This document shows, piece by piece, positions 8,371 to 16,958 of a stretch of 24,645 nucleotides of DNA. The translations under genes and the position numbers were made by a program. The notes beneath the pieces were generated by a model, which had not been told where the DNA came from, searched no databases, and worked only from the letters and a program-made list of their open reading frames with translations. Source of the stretch: JANNGC01 sp043757045 (lineage in GTDB: Bacteria; Verrucomicrobiota; Verrucomicrobiia; Limisphaerales; SIBH01); contig JAYVQC010000139.1 of assembly GCA_043757045.1 (NCBI GenBank), positions 1 through 24,645 of the forward strand, read 5' to 3'. Every line of letters starts with the position of its first letter. Position 1 is the first letter of the stretch.

Positions 8371-9630
8371 ATGCAACCACAGCGCCGCACTCGCCACGGG
8401 ATTCACACTGTGAAATCCCCGGTGCTTGCCGGGCGTGCCGCCAAGCACCGACCTTACACGCAGCGCGGCCTTCTCGTAGCCACCCTCGGCCTGCTGGTCG
8501 GCGGACAGTTCTTTGTCCAAAAAGTGTCATCGGCCGAGGCCGTGGCAGGTTCGACGCGGAGAATTTCTCAGGAATCCGTGGTCAGCAATTATGCACACCT
8601 TGTTTCGATCAACTACCAGGATTCCTTGGCCGCCGTGACGGCGCTGCAAAACGCGGTTGCTCTCTTCGTCGTCAAACCGTCGGAGCCGGCGCTGGAAGCG
8701 GCGCGGCGGGCGTGGCGCGAGGCGCGCGTGCCCTACTGCCAGTCGGAAGCATTTCGATTCTACGACGGTCCAATTGATCAAATTGACGGAATGGTTAATG
8801 CATGGCCCATTGATGAAAATTACATCGACTACGTCGCAGAAAATCCAGACGGCGGCCTGATCAACGCGCTCGCGAAATATCCAGTCCTTTCAACGGAGGT
8901 GCTGCTTTCCCTCAACGAACAAGAAGGCAAAAAATGTATCAGCACAGGATTTCATGCCATCGAATTCCTGCTTTGGGGTCAGGACCGAAGCTCGAATGGT
9001 CCGGGCCAGCGCTCTTGGCGCGATTACACAGACGAAACCCAAAACGCCGGACGCCGCAGGCAGTGTCTGCAACTGACGTCGAAACTCCTGGTGGAACATG
9101 TCGAAGGACTGGTCACGGCGTGGGCGCAAGGGAACGCCACCAATTATCGTTCGGCATTCATGGCTGACCCCAAGGTGAGCTTTGCGAAATTGTTAAAAGG
9201 TATCGGGGCCCTGAGCGGGCCAGAAGTTGCGGGTGAGCGGCTGACGGTGCCTTACGAGACTAAGGAACAGGAGGAGGAGCAATCTTGTTTTAGCGATAAC
9301 ACTCGCGACGACATCGTCAACAACGCGATCGGCGTCCGGAATGTATTCTTTGGGTGCTATAGCCCGGCGCAGGGCTCGCAAATATCAGGTGCAAGCCTCT
9401 ATGAATTTCTAAGGCAATTCGACCCCGGCCTCGCCAACAAACTGGCTGCGCAAGTTGAAACTACGGTGATAGCTGCGCGAAATATCCCGCACCCGTTCGA
9501 CAGAGCCATCTTGGGAGGAAATGCCTCGCCCGGCCGCATGGCCATCAAAGCCGCAATTCTCGCGTTCCAGTCCGAGAGCGACCTGTTGGCCCGGGCGGCA
9601 AAATTGCAGTCGGACCAGTTCGCACCATGA
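8371..9630 (+). CDS. Imelysin family protein (peptidase M75 / IrpA-like)
   Basis: About 419 residues. A basic start is followed by a hydrophobic stretch (LLVATLGLLVGGQFFVQ) that looks like a signal peptide, then an imelysin domain. Characteristic features are SNYAHLVSINYQDSL, WREARVPYCQSEAFRFYDGPID and the GxHxxE motif as G193-F-H195-A-I-E198 (STGFHAIEFLLWG). Imelysin proteins are iron-regulated periplasmic or surface proteins of bacteria; several are linked to iron uptake, with no proven peptidase activity in most. The start is uncertain: the ATG at 8371 lacks a good ribosome binding site, and the GTG at 8410 would give a more normal signal peptide. The gene overlaps the next by 4 bases (ATGA). 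Confidence 0.9.
   Translation: MQPQRRTRHGIHTVKSPVLAGRAAKHRPYTQRGLLVATLGLLVGGQFFVQKVSSAEAVAGSTRRISQESVVSNYAHLVSINYQDSLAAVTALQNAVALFVVKPSEPALEAARRAWREARVPYCQSEAFRFYDGPIDQIDGMVNAWPIDENYIDYVAENPDGGLINALAKYPVLSTEVLLSLNEQEGKKCISTGFHAIEFLLWGQDRSSNGPGQRSWRDYTDETQNAGRRRQCLQLTSKLLVEHVEGLVTAWAQGNATNYRSAFMADPKVSFAKLLKGIGALSGPEVAGERLTVPYETKEQEEEQSCFSDNTRDDIVNNAIGVRNVFFGCYSPAQGSQISGASLYEFLRQFDPGLANKLAAQVETTVIAARNIPHPFDRAILGGNASPGRMAIKAAILAFQSESDLLARAAKLQSDQFAP
8420..8450 (+). repeat. Hairpin in the 5' end of the first imelysin gene
   Basis: A perfect 9-base stem (CGGTGCTTG / CAAGCACCG) encloses a 13-base loop within codons 17-27, ahead of the signal peptide core. In an mRNA it would sit next to the start site. 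It may be a translation-modulating hairpin or a further in-frame palindromic repeat. Confidence 0.5.
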
Positions 9631-11057
9631 CGCCCCACTTTCAGAACATTTTGAAGCTAGGCCAAATATTCTCCTGCTATGTGGCGGGTGTGCTGGTGAC
9701 TGCAACACCGATTTTACGCGGTGCCATCGCGGATTTGCATTTGGTTTCCGAGCCTGGCGAAGAGCTATCGGGCGGGGCCACGACCGTTTTTGATGAATCC
9801 CCAAAAGCGTATGGTTTTCCCGCAGCAAACTTGCGCGAAGAGCGGCGCACCTCGTTTTTCGTCGGACACTCGTTTTTTAATGAGAACTGGGTGGTGGCTC
9901 CCGCTTCCACGAGCGGTCGCGACGGATTGGGTCCGCTTTTCAATACCCGTTCCTGTTCCGCCTGCCATTTGCGAGACGGGCGCAGCCAGCCGCCGAAATT
10001 GACGCGGCCGATGATCACGATGTTGCTGCGGATCAGCGTTCCGGGCGTGGGAACGCACGGGCAGCCGCTGCCAGACCCGACTTACGGCGGGCAAATTCAA
10101 AGCCAGTCCGTTCCTGGCGTGCCAGCGGAAGCGGACGCCTTTGTTCGGTATGAAGAGGTGTCCGGCCGCTTTGAGGATGGAGAAACCTATTCCTTGCGCC
10201 AACCGATTTATGCAATCACCAACCTCGGCTATGGGCCGCTTTCTCAAAACGTGATGTTCTCGCCACGCGTGGCCTCGGCAATGATCGGCATGGGGCTTCT
10301 TGAAGCGGTGCCTGAGAGAACTTTGTTTGAACTGGCCGAGCGGCAGCAACGGGGCAGCAACGGGATCGCTGGACGCATCAATCTAGTGTGGGACAAAACG
10401 GCGGGGAAAATGTCGCCCGGCCGCTTCGGCTGGAAAGCCGAGCAGCCCACTGTGCTCCAGCAGGTGGCCACAGCTTTTGTCGAAGACATGGGAATCACCT
10501 CGCCATTGATGCCTAAGGAAAATCAGACCTCACGGCAAAAAAGTCGCGCGCAACAAACTCCCAGCGGACACCCTGATGTCAGTGAAAATATTCTTGCCGA
10601 CGTGGTCACATACACACGAACGCTCGCGGTCCCGGCGCGCCGAATGTGGAATGACTCCAGCGTGTTGAGAGGAAAGGCCCTGTTCACGCAAGCAAACTGT
10701 GCCATATGCCACGTTCCAAAATTAAAGACGGGCGATTGCTCAGACATCGGCGAACTGGCCCAACAAACGATACGACCCTACACCGATTTGCTGTTGCACG
10801 ATATGGGCGAAGGATTGTCCGACCGGCGTCCCGTTTGTGAGGCCGGCGGTCGCGACTGGCGTACGGCTCCCCTGTGGGGTATCGGACTCAGCGCCAAGGT
10901 GAACGGTCACACGTGTTTTTTACATGACGGTCGGGCACGAAACTTTACCGAAGCGATTCTCTGGCACGGCGGGGAAGCCGAAAAGGCGCAAAAAATGTTT
11001 CGGAGTTGGCCGAAACGGGACCGCGACGCCCTAGTTGCCTTTCTACAAAGTCTGTGA
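9627..11057 (+). CDS. Di-heme oxidoreductase (DUF1111 family c-type cytochrome)
   Basis: About 476 residues with an N-terminal hydrophobic export signal. Two heme c attachment motifs are visible: C110-S-A-C113-H114 in NTRSCSACHLRDG and C358-A-I-C361-H362 in QANCAICHVPKL. Between and after them are typical DUF1111 segments such as GPLFNTRSC, SPGRFGWKAEQPTVLQQ, DLLLHDMGEGL and HDGRARNFTEAILWHGGEA. Members are periplasmic electron-transfer proteins distantly related to MauG and di-heme peroxidases. The gene overlaps the upstream imelysin by 4 bases and ends 3 bases before the next imelysin. An oxidative step in metal handling is plausible but inferred from context only. Confidence 0.92.
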   Translation: MTPHFQNILKLGQIFSCYVAGVLVTATPILRGAIADLHLVSEPGEELSGGATTVFDESPKAYGFPAANLREERRTSFFVGHSFFNENWVVAPASTSGRDGLGPLFNTRSCSACHLRDGRSQPPKLTRPMITMLLRISVPGVGTHGQPLPDPTYGGQIQSQSVPGVPAEADAFVRYEEVSGRFEDGETYSLRQPIYAITNLGYGPLSQNVMFSPRVASAMIGMGLLEAVPERTLFELAERQQRGSNGIAGRINLVWDKTAGKMSPGRFGWKAEQPTVLQQVATAFVEDMGITSPLMPKENQTSRQKSRAQQTPSGHPDVSENILADVVTYTRTLAVPARRMWNDSSVLRGKALFTQANCAICHVPKLKTGDCSDIGELAQQTIRPYTDLLLHDMGEGLSDRRPVCEAGGRDWRTAPLWGIGLSAKVNGHTCFLHDGRARNFTEAILWHGGEAEKAQKMFRSWPKRDRDALVAFLQSL

Positions 11058-11060
11058 ATC

Positions 11061-12128
11061 ATGAAATTTTCATCGCTTTTGACGTTTCTTGTTTTTCATA
11101 CGCTCCTCGGTTTAACCGGGCTGGGCGCCAATCCAGCAAGGTTCACCAAGGATGCCATGCTTCGTGATATCGCTCATAAGGTTATCTCGTCAGGCTACGA
11201 GGAGTTGGATTTGAAGTGCCGGGATTTAACCAACGCCATCGGAAAGCTCGTGGAAACCCCTGGCCGCACGACACGAGAAGCTGCGCAGCAGGCATGGGGG
11301 GCCGCGGCGCAATGCGCCGGACGAATGCAATGCTTTCAAAAAGGCCCGATCCTTGATCGAGATTACGTTTCCACGTTTTATTACTGGCAGGTATTGCCGC
11401 TTCGACTGGAAGCTGTAATACAATCACAACAGCTCATCAGCCAATCGTTCTTCGATGAAATGGGAGCCACGACCAAAGGGATTTTTGCGTTGGAGTTTCT
11501 GCTCTTTGAGACGATGCCAAATGCCGCCGCCTTGGAAGCAACGGGAAAAGATGGAGAACGGAGAAGGGTCTTTGTGCAAGCCCTCGTAATGGATGTTCAA
11601 ATGAAAGCAGGTGAATTGGCGACCGATTGGAAATCTGCGGGCCAGGATAGCCCAACAGCCAAGTTTGTGAATAACGGGCAGGAGAGCGTCAACGTGCTAG
11701 TCAATCAATTAGCGCAACTGACGGAGCTCGTCGGAGAGCGCCAGCTGAATTTTGTCTTACTCCTGCCAAGCCCGATCTCGATGCAGTTGGATCGCATCGA
11801 AGGATCTCGAAGCGGACGTTCTCTCACGGGGATTCTGGCAAAATTGGAGGGCGCCCGAAAACTATATCGCGGCGCGGATGGATTGGGGTTGGACGACGCG
11901 GTCGGGCAGGTCAATGCCTCACTGGCAAAGCGGCTTGATGAACAGTTCGATGCCGCCATTGCTTCCGTGCGTTCCATCGCCGCACCTCTGGAGCAAGCAG
12001 TAGGTCACAATCGTTCTTCCGTGCAAAAGGCTTACGAAGAAATGCACGCCTTGGAGGTTCTGTTGAAAGTGGATCTGGCGAGTGCGCTGGGAGTAACTTT
12101 GACCTTCAGTTCAGCCGATGGCGATTAA
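11061..12128 (+). CDS. Second imelysin-like protein with altered GxHxxE motif
   Basis: About 355 residues with a clear signal peptide (MKFSSLLTFLVFHTLLGLTGLGA). The fold-defining pattern follows imelysins (FYYWQVLPLRLEAVIQSQQ, then KGIFALEFLLFE), but the GxHxxE signature reads G140-I-F142-A-L-E145: the histidine is replaced by phenylalanine. It follows the DUF1111 cytochrome by 3 bases and overlaps the HTTM gene by 11 bases. Pairs of diverged imelysins in one operon may form a heteromeric or two-step system; losing the His suggests this copy binds metal differently or serves as a partner. That role is inference. Confidence 0.82.
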   Translation: MKFSSLLTFLVFHTLLGLTGLGANPARFTKDAMLRDIAHKVISSGYEELDLKCRDLTNAIGKLVETPGRTTREAAQQAWGAAAQCAGRMQCFQKGPILDRDYVSTFYYWQVLPLRLEAVIQSQQLISQSFFDEMGATTKGIFALEFLLFETMPNAAALEATGKDGERRRVFVQALVMDVQMKAGELATDWKSAGQDSPTAKFVNNGQESVNVLVNQLAQLTELVGERQLNFVLLLPSPISMQLDRIEGSRSGRSLTGILAKLEGARKLYRGADGLGLDDAVGQVNASLAKRLDEQFDAAIASVRSIAAPLEQAVGHNRSSVQKAYEEMHALEVLLKVDLASALGVTLTFSSADGD

Positions 12129-13563
12129 TCTTCAAGCTCTTCGCCTTCGTGCGGTTTTCGCCTCTCTTGTCGAACGTCCGACGGATCTCGCTTCGCTCGC
12201 AGCGTTCCGCGTGCTTTTCGGGTTGCTCATGGCTGGGGCGACTACCCGCTTTCTTGCCAAAGGGTGGGTGCGCGAGCTCTACACCGGGCCCGTGTTTCAT
12301 TTTTCCTACCCGGGCTTCGAGTGGATTCGTCCGTGGCCGGATGCCCTGATGCATGTTCATTTCTTCCTTCTGATTTTTCTCGCTCTCGGGGTGGCTGCTG
12401 GGTTTTTCTATCGGACCTGTAGCCTGCTTTTTTTTATCGGGTTCACCTACGTCGAACTCATCGACCAAGCCGTGTATCTAAATCATTACTATCTGATTAG
12501 CTTGATTAGTGGCATCCTAATCTTTCTTCCCGTGAATCGTATTTGGTCCATCGACGCGTGGCGTAAACCTGCGATCCGCTCGGACATGGCCCCGGCTTGG
12601 TGTATGAGCCTCCTGCGTTTCCAAATCGGCGCAGTTTACGTTTTTGCTGGTCTGGCCAAAATCAACGTGGACTGGATTTGTCGGGCTGAACCCTTGCACA
12701 TCTGGCTGGCCGCCCGCAGCGATCTGCCATTCTTTGGTCATTGGCTCACGCAAACATGGGTCGCATTTGCCGCCAGTTGGTGTGGAGCCCTGTTCGACTT
12801 GACTATTGTCGCGTTTCTGATCTGGAGGCCGACCCGTCGGCCGGCCTACGCGCTTTTGATTCTTTTTCATGTGGCAACTTGGATTTTATTCAAAATTGGA
12901 ATGTTTCCCTGGATCATGATTGTGTCAGCGACGGTCTTTTTTCCCTCAGGATGGCCAAGATATTGGGGGCAACGCATGGTCGGCTTCCTCACGGGATGCG
13001 GTCGATCGGGGCGATGGGCTGATCGAGCGAATGATGCGCTAACCCTTCGTTTTCCCATTCGTGCGTTGTCCTGTCCCAAACCATTTATCCTCCTGGTGCC
13101 ATTGAGTATTTATGCCGCGGTGCAAATTCTCCTGCCCCTTCGACCTTACTTCACCGCGCAGCCTTCGGGTTGGACCGGTTCCGGTTTCAATTGTGCCTGG
13201 CAAGTGATGTTGGTGGAGAAGACCGGGTATGCTGAGTTCTTTGCTTTCGAGCCTGCGACCGGAAAACGGTGGAGACTGCCGGTGATGGAATATCTAACGC
13301 CACGACAGGAAATGATGATGGCTCAGGATCCGTATCTCATTCGACTTATGGCGAGGCGTTTGGCGCTAGATTTAAGGAAGAATGGAAATACGGGGATTGA
13401 AATACGAGTGAACGCTTTTGCCACTTTGAACGGTCGTCCGAGCCAGCGATTGATCAATCCCGAAGTGGATTTGGCGGGATCTCCCCCAGCCGCTTGGATT
13501 CTCCCGTTGCAAGACACGGTGAAGTTGCGAAAGTTTCCGGGAGCAACTGTTGCCACACAGTGA
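12118..13563 (+). CDS. HTTM domain membrane protein (gamma-carboxylase-like)
   Basis: About 481 residues. The N-terminal two thirds contain several hydrophobic membrane helices of the HTTM (horizontally transferred transmembrane) type shared with vitamin K-dependent gamma-glutamyl carboxylases: LASLAAFRVLFGLLMAG, then FFLLIFLALGVAAGFFYR, YVELIDQAVYLNHYYLIS and FQIGAVYVFAGLAKINVDW. The C-terminal part is soluble and beta-rich (SGWTGSGFNCAWQVMLVEK). Its ATG lies inside the end of the imelysin gene, so it is translated with it. HTTM genes next to imelysin and DUF1111 genes are, to my knowledge, a recurrent arrangement; the biochemical role of bacterial HTTM proteins is unclear. Confidence 0.88.
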   Translation: MAINLQALRLRAVFASLVERPTDLASLAAFRVLFGLLMAGATTRFLAKGWVRELYTGPVFHFSYPGFEWIRPWPDALMHVHFFLLIFLALGVAAGFFYRTCSLLFFIGFTYVELIDQAVYLNHYYLISLISGILIFLPVNRIWSIDAWRKPAIRSDMAPAWCMSLLRFQIGAVYVFAGLAKINVDWICRAEPLHIWLAARSDLPFFGHWLTQTWVAFAASWCGALFDLTIVAFLIWRPTRRPAYALLILFHVATWILFKIGMFPWIMIVSATVFFPSGWPRYWGQRMVGFLTGCGRSGRWADRANDALTLRFPIRALSCPKPFILLVPLSIYAAVQILLPLRPYFTAQPSGWTGSGFNCAWQVMLVEKTGYAEFFAFEPATGKRWRLPVMEYLTPRQEMMMAQDPYLIRLMARRLALDLRKNGNTGIEIRVNAFATLNGRPSQRLINPEVDLAGSPPAAWILPLQDTVKLRKFPGATVATQ

Positions 13564-13599
13564 TGCTTCGGCGGGACTGGGGAACGGACCCATTAAAAG

Positions 13600-13632
13600 A
13601 GGCAGCGCTCCACGTGATGCGAAGCGCTGCCT
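13600..13632. terminator. Hairpin between convergent operons
   Basis: A perfect 10-base stem (AGGCAGCGCT / AGCGCTGCCT) with a 13-base loop lies between two convergent stop codons. On the minus strand the stem is followed by TCTTTTAATG, a short T-rich run, so it best fits a terminator for the SdrD-B-type gene. It may also slow transcripts coming from the HTTM side. Confidence 0.7.
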
Positions 13633-13660
13633 GAGTCGGAACCGAAGGTGCTAGTATCGC

Positions 13661-16336
13661 TTAGGGGATCGTGATGATTCCACAAGACTGACCGGTATCA
13701 CCGCCGAATTTGTTTTGGTCACCATCATGCACCATGAAGTACAGTCTGTAGGTGTGGCCGCTCACCAAGCCCAATCGGGAAATATCCCATCGAATCTCTG
13801 CACCGTACCCTTCGTTTTTTAACCCTGGCGGCACTGGATCGCTGCCAGGTCCCAAATTCCAATCATTCTCTGCCGGATCCGGATCCACGGAAAGCGTGAC
13901 GACCTCAGGAGATCTGGTTTTGTCCACAGTCCTTGTCGCCGACTTCCACGTTCCGAACACGGCATGGGGAGGAATGGCCGTCCCGCCATTTTGCCAGTCG
14001 CCCGCGTAGGGGTTGAGGGGATTAAGCGTGAGGTCCGTCACAAAGAGAGCGGGGAACAGGGGACGCCCAGACACATCGGTCCCCGCTTGGTCTCCACTCG
14101 AAGCAGTTGAACCAACCTGTGGGTCAATCGCACTTCCGGGTATTGTGGTGAGCGGCGTCACAGCGTATGCATTCGTAACGCTAAGGCCCGGGTTCTTACC
14201 CGGTTTAGGGGATTTGCCGGGCTTGGTCGGCTTGGACGTTCCTTTCGCCCGCGTTGCGACTCCGGGAGACCGAACAATTACTTCGCGTACTCCCAGCAGC
14301 AAGGCGTGCTCGTCATTGTAAAAAACCTGAATCTGGTTGGGAATGCAGCCCATGACTACAGAAACGATTCCCGTTCGCAGTACTTCACTCTCGTTGAACG
14401 GGATGCTTGTGAGCGGGTTGCTGCTCACGAACGGATAGGGCGGGGTGCAATCTCCGAGCATGCCGCATCCACTGCTCCCAGGACAGACCTCGGCATGCGC
14501 CGTAGCCATGACCCTGGCCTGGCCGCCGTAATTCGTCCCGCCAGTGGCGATGTTCGTCACGCAGGTGGCGCACGGCGTTGGGACGATAGCGTTGGCGCCG
14601 GACTTGGCGGGCGAGTTGTGGACGAGAGGAATGGTCACCCCGCCAAAGCCTGCCGTACCAAAGGCTTTTTTACTGACGATAACCGTAAATCCATCCACGT
14701 AATCCCAGAGTGGATTCGGCTCAACGGGTGAATTGGTCGTGTAGCGATAGAAGGCTGGAGACTGATTAAGGTTGTCGCTGATGGTTGTTGTCCAACTTAA
14801 AATGTTCGTTTTGTTGCCGACGATCATCCCACCGTCGCCGCCCGCAACACCGAGCGAACCATAGCCAGAAGGAAAGGATGCCGACGCGCTGAGGTAATCC
14901 AGATAAAAATCCAGCACCACGTTGCCATTGCCATCAGTCCATCGGAACTCCGCCTTATCGCTCCCGGTCAAGTCACTAAACTTGTGGGTTCGGGACCATC
15001 CCGGCGGATTACCGGCCGGTTGGTAAACGTTTTCATTGACGTTGCGGGACTGGCGGTAGGTCGCCTTGATGTCCCCGTTATCGAGAACCTCGGCGGTCAA
15101 CAATCCTTGTTGCATCGTAACGCCACCGGCATTGGTGCACATGTTTACGGGCAGAATAGTGAACGCGCGGAATGTGACGGCTGCACCGGGAGCAAGGCTT
15201 GGAACCGTGCCGACAAGAAAATCATCACCGCTGAAATTCGGCGTTCCGGCGTCATCTTGGACATAAACATTCTCTAACGTCGTGTTGCCACAGTTGGTCA
15301 CGGTGTAGGTGTAACCCATCTCGCCGCCGGACGGGGACACAGTAAAGTCCGCCACTTTTAATACTTGCATGCACGGGTTCTGCGCAATGTTCAGCAACAA
15401 TCCTGCATCCCAGGACAGATCGGGTTCACCCGGGTTCAAATGCGTGCAAATCATCAGTCCATTCGCGTCGGAATCACTGTCGGCGGCGTCATCGCCCCCC
15501 TGGTCTCGCAAAGTAAACGTATAGCCGGTCGGCGCCAGCACGCGGATGTTGTAATTGCCCGGTTTCAGGTCGCCGAAGAAATACAAACCGTTGGCATCCG
15601 TGTTGGTCACGGTCAGCACGGTGTCTTCACAGTCCATGAGCAGCACAACTACGTCTGGCACTCCAAGCTCGCCGACGTCCTGAATTCCATTGGTATTTGT
15701 GTCCAGCCAGACCCGGTTGCCGATCGCGGCTTTGGGGGGCGGTTGGATGAAGAGGTCTGCATCGAAGCCCGTTGCTCCCGGACCTGAATGCTGAATGAAC
15801 GTTTCCAATGTGAGGGAAAACGGGGCCCTCGGATTGATCCTGGCGTTCTCCTTCGTCTGTTGAAAACTGCCGCCGGAAAGCGGTCCGATCGCCGACAACG
15901 ACATCGCTTTGGCAAACGGAACATTCGCGGGATCGAGCCAAGCATTGTAAGTCACCGTGCCCGGCGTATTGCCGCCGATGGACGCGATTACAGTTCCGCC
16001 TTCTGTGAAGTCGGTGTCCGTATACTCGATTCTTAGCGAGCCAGCGTCATGCGAAACATAAAACGTATTCAAGTCCATGTAGGGCAAGGCTGCTCCACCT
16101 AGGAGGGGTTTGCTAACACCGGCGGCAGCGCCTACGAACCAGTTCGGACCCACATCGCCTGTGTAAAAGATGGCTCCCACTATCGAGTTCGAGTCGCCGG
16201 GACCCTGATCGACAATGGTGATCGTGCCTCCGGGTGTTCCGTCGGAGAGCCGCAATTGTGAGGCTGCGGACACGCCTGCGAGACTGGCCGCCAAGAGACT
16301 GGCTGCCAGACCTAACCTAGCGTTGAATGTTTTCAT
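13661..16336 (-). CDS. Large secreted protein with SdrD-B-like domain
   Basis: About 891 residues. The start is the ATG at 16336, which opens into a clear signal peptide (MKTFNARLGLAASLLAASL...SAA); the longer frame upstream has no such feature. After a beta-rich N-terminal domain comes an SdrD-B-like domain from about residue 200 (IGNRVWLDTNTNGIQD, GLYFFGDLKPGNYNIRV), then a DUF11/CARDB-like region (MGYTYTVTNCGNTTLENVYV), further beta domains, a Lys/Pro/Gly linker (SKPTKPGKSPKPGKNPG) and a C-terminal domain ending HTYRLYFMVHDGDQNKFGGD. No LPxTG or PEP-CTERM anchor is seen. Probably exported or held on the surface; function unknown. A 12-base C tract 84 bases upstream may affect its expression. 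Confidence 0.85.
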   Translation of the reverse strand: MKTFNARLGLAASLLAASLAGVSAASQLRLSDGTPGGTITIVDQGPGDSNSIVGAIFYTGDVGPNWFVGAAAGVSKPLLGGAALPYMDLNTFYVSHDAGSLRIEYTDTDFTEGGTVIASIGGNTPGTVTYNAWLDPANVPFAKAMSLSAIGPLSGGSFQQTKENARINPRAPFSLTLETFIQHSGPGATGFDADLFIQPPPKAAIGNRVWLDTNTNGIQDVGELGVPDVVVLLMDCEDTVLTVTNTDANGLYFFGDLKPGNYNIRVLAPTGYTFTLRDQGGDDAADSDSDANGLMICTHLNPGEPDLSWDAGLLLNIAQNPCMQVLKVADFTVSPSGGEMGYTYTVTNCGNTTLENVYVQDDAGTPNFSGDDFLVGTVPSLAPGAAVTFRAFTILPVNMCTNAGGVTMQQGLLTAEVLDNGDIKATYRQSRNVNENVYQPAGNPPGWSRTHKFSDLTGSDKAEFRWTDGNGNVVLDFYLDYLSASASFPSGYGSLGVAGGDGGMIVGNKTNILSWTTTISDNLNQSPAFYRYTTNSPVEPNPLWDYVDGFTVIVSKKAFGTAGFGGVTIPLVHNSPAKSGANAIVPTPCATCVTNIATGGTNYGGQARVMATAHAEVCPGSSGCGMLGDCTPPYPFVSSNPLTSIPFNESEVLRTGIVSVVMGCIPNQIQVFYNDEHALLLGVREVIVRSPGVATRAKGTSKPTKPGKSPKPGKNPGLSVTNAYAVTPLTTIPGSAIDPQVGSTASSGDQAGTDVSGRPLFPALFVTDLTLNPLNPYAGDWQNGGTAIPPHAVFGTWKSATRTVDKTRSPEVVTLSVDPDPAENDWNLGPGSDPVPPGLKNEGYGAEIRWDISRLGLVSGHTYRLYFMVHDGDQNKFGGDTGQSCGIITIP

Positions 16337-16407
16337 GAATAGCTTGCTTCTGATTGTTATGTTTTTTTCGGTCGTGCATCGGCGCACAGCCGTCTGACTG
16401 ATACTGG

Positions 16408-16436
16408 ACAATTCCTGAGCCCCCCCCCCCCGTCAA
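16408..16436 (-). promoter_or_regulatory. Candidate promoter with poly-G spacer
   Basis: On the minus strand TTGACG (16436-16431, 5 of 6 matches to the -35 consensus) is followed after 17 bases by AATTGT (16413-16408, a weak -10). The G12 tract (C12 on the plus strand, 16420-16431) supplies most of the spacer. It would drive the SdrD-B-type gene with a leader of about 70 bases. Slippage in the tract would change the spacing. Confidence 0.4.
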
Positions 16437-16731
16437 TTAGCAAAAACCCGTAATCATCCGCATCTGTGCCTCGGGGATTCCATGAGGCGGGGGGACATGA
16501 GGATGGGATTTCCCTGTTGCTTTTCTGCTCGCGAATCCACTGCAAAATTCTCACGCAGGCCTGCCCGATCTTCTTGAAATCGGTCACGATCACGTCATGC
16601 AGAGGAAAGTAATCGCAGTCGGCATACTCGCCCTCGTCGGCGAAATAGGCGCGGGTGCGAGGGTGGATTTCACGATGCGAATATGGACATCGCATTGGCC
16701 GTGGGCCAACGCGCGACGGAAACAGAACACA
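16432..16731 (-). pseudogene. Remnant resembling C-terminus of a LacI/XylR-type regulator
   Basis: A short open stretch reads YADCDYFPLHDVIVTDF, then KKIGQACVRILQWIREQ and PPASWNPRGTDADD. This resembles the end of LacI-type effector-binding domains (Y..YF.P.L..V..DF..IG..AV..L, then PP...V.RGTD). It has no DNA-binding domain; the frame is closed by a stop just upstream at 16732-16734. A neighbouring frame (to about 16898) holds another open stretch that might be its displaced upstream part, but I could not confirm similarity there. The remnant runs into the poly-C tract. Confidence is low, since no search was possible. Confidence 0.35.
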
Positions 16732-16958
16732 TCATTTTCCTGAATCTCCAACAGTAAAATGGTGGAGTTCCCGTCCATCAACTTCGCCGCGCACCCTGCT
16801 GATTTGTTTCGCCAAAACATACTCGGCTTACCCCACGGGCAAACTTTTGTGGGCGCGGCTAGCGATGAGAGAACCCCTTCGCATTCGTAAAAGGCCACCG
16901 CCGTGGCTTTGACGAATTGGCAGCCCGTCCCCGCCCACCCAGCCGCAGCGGGAAGGCA

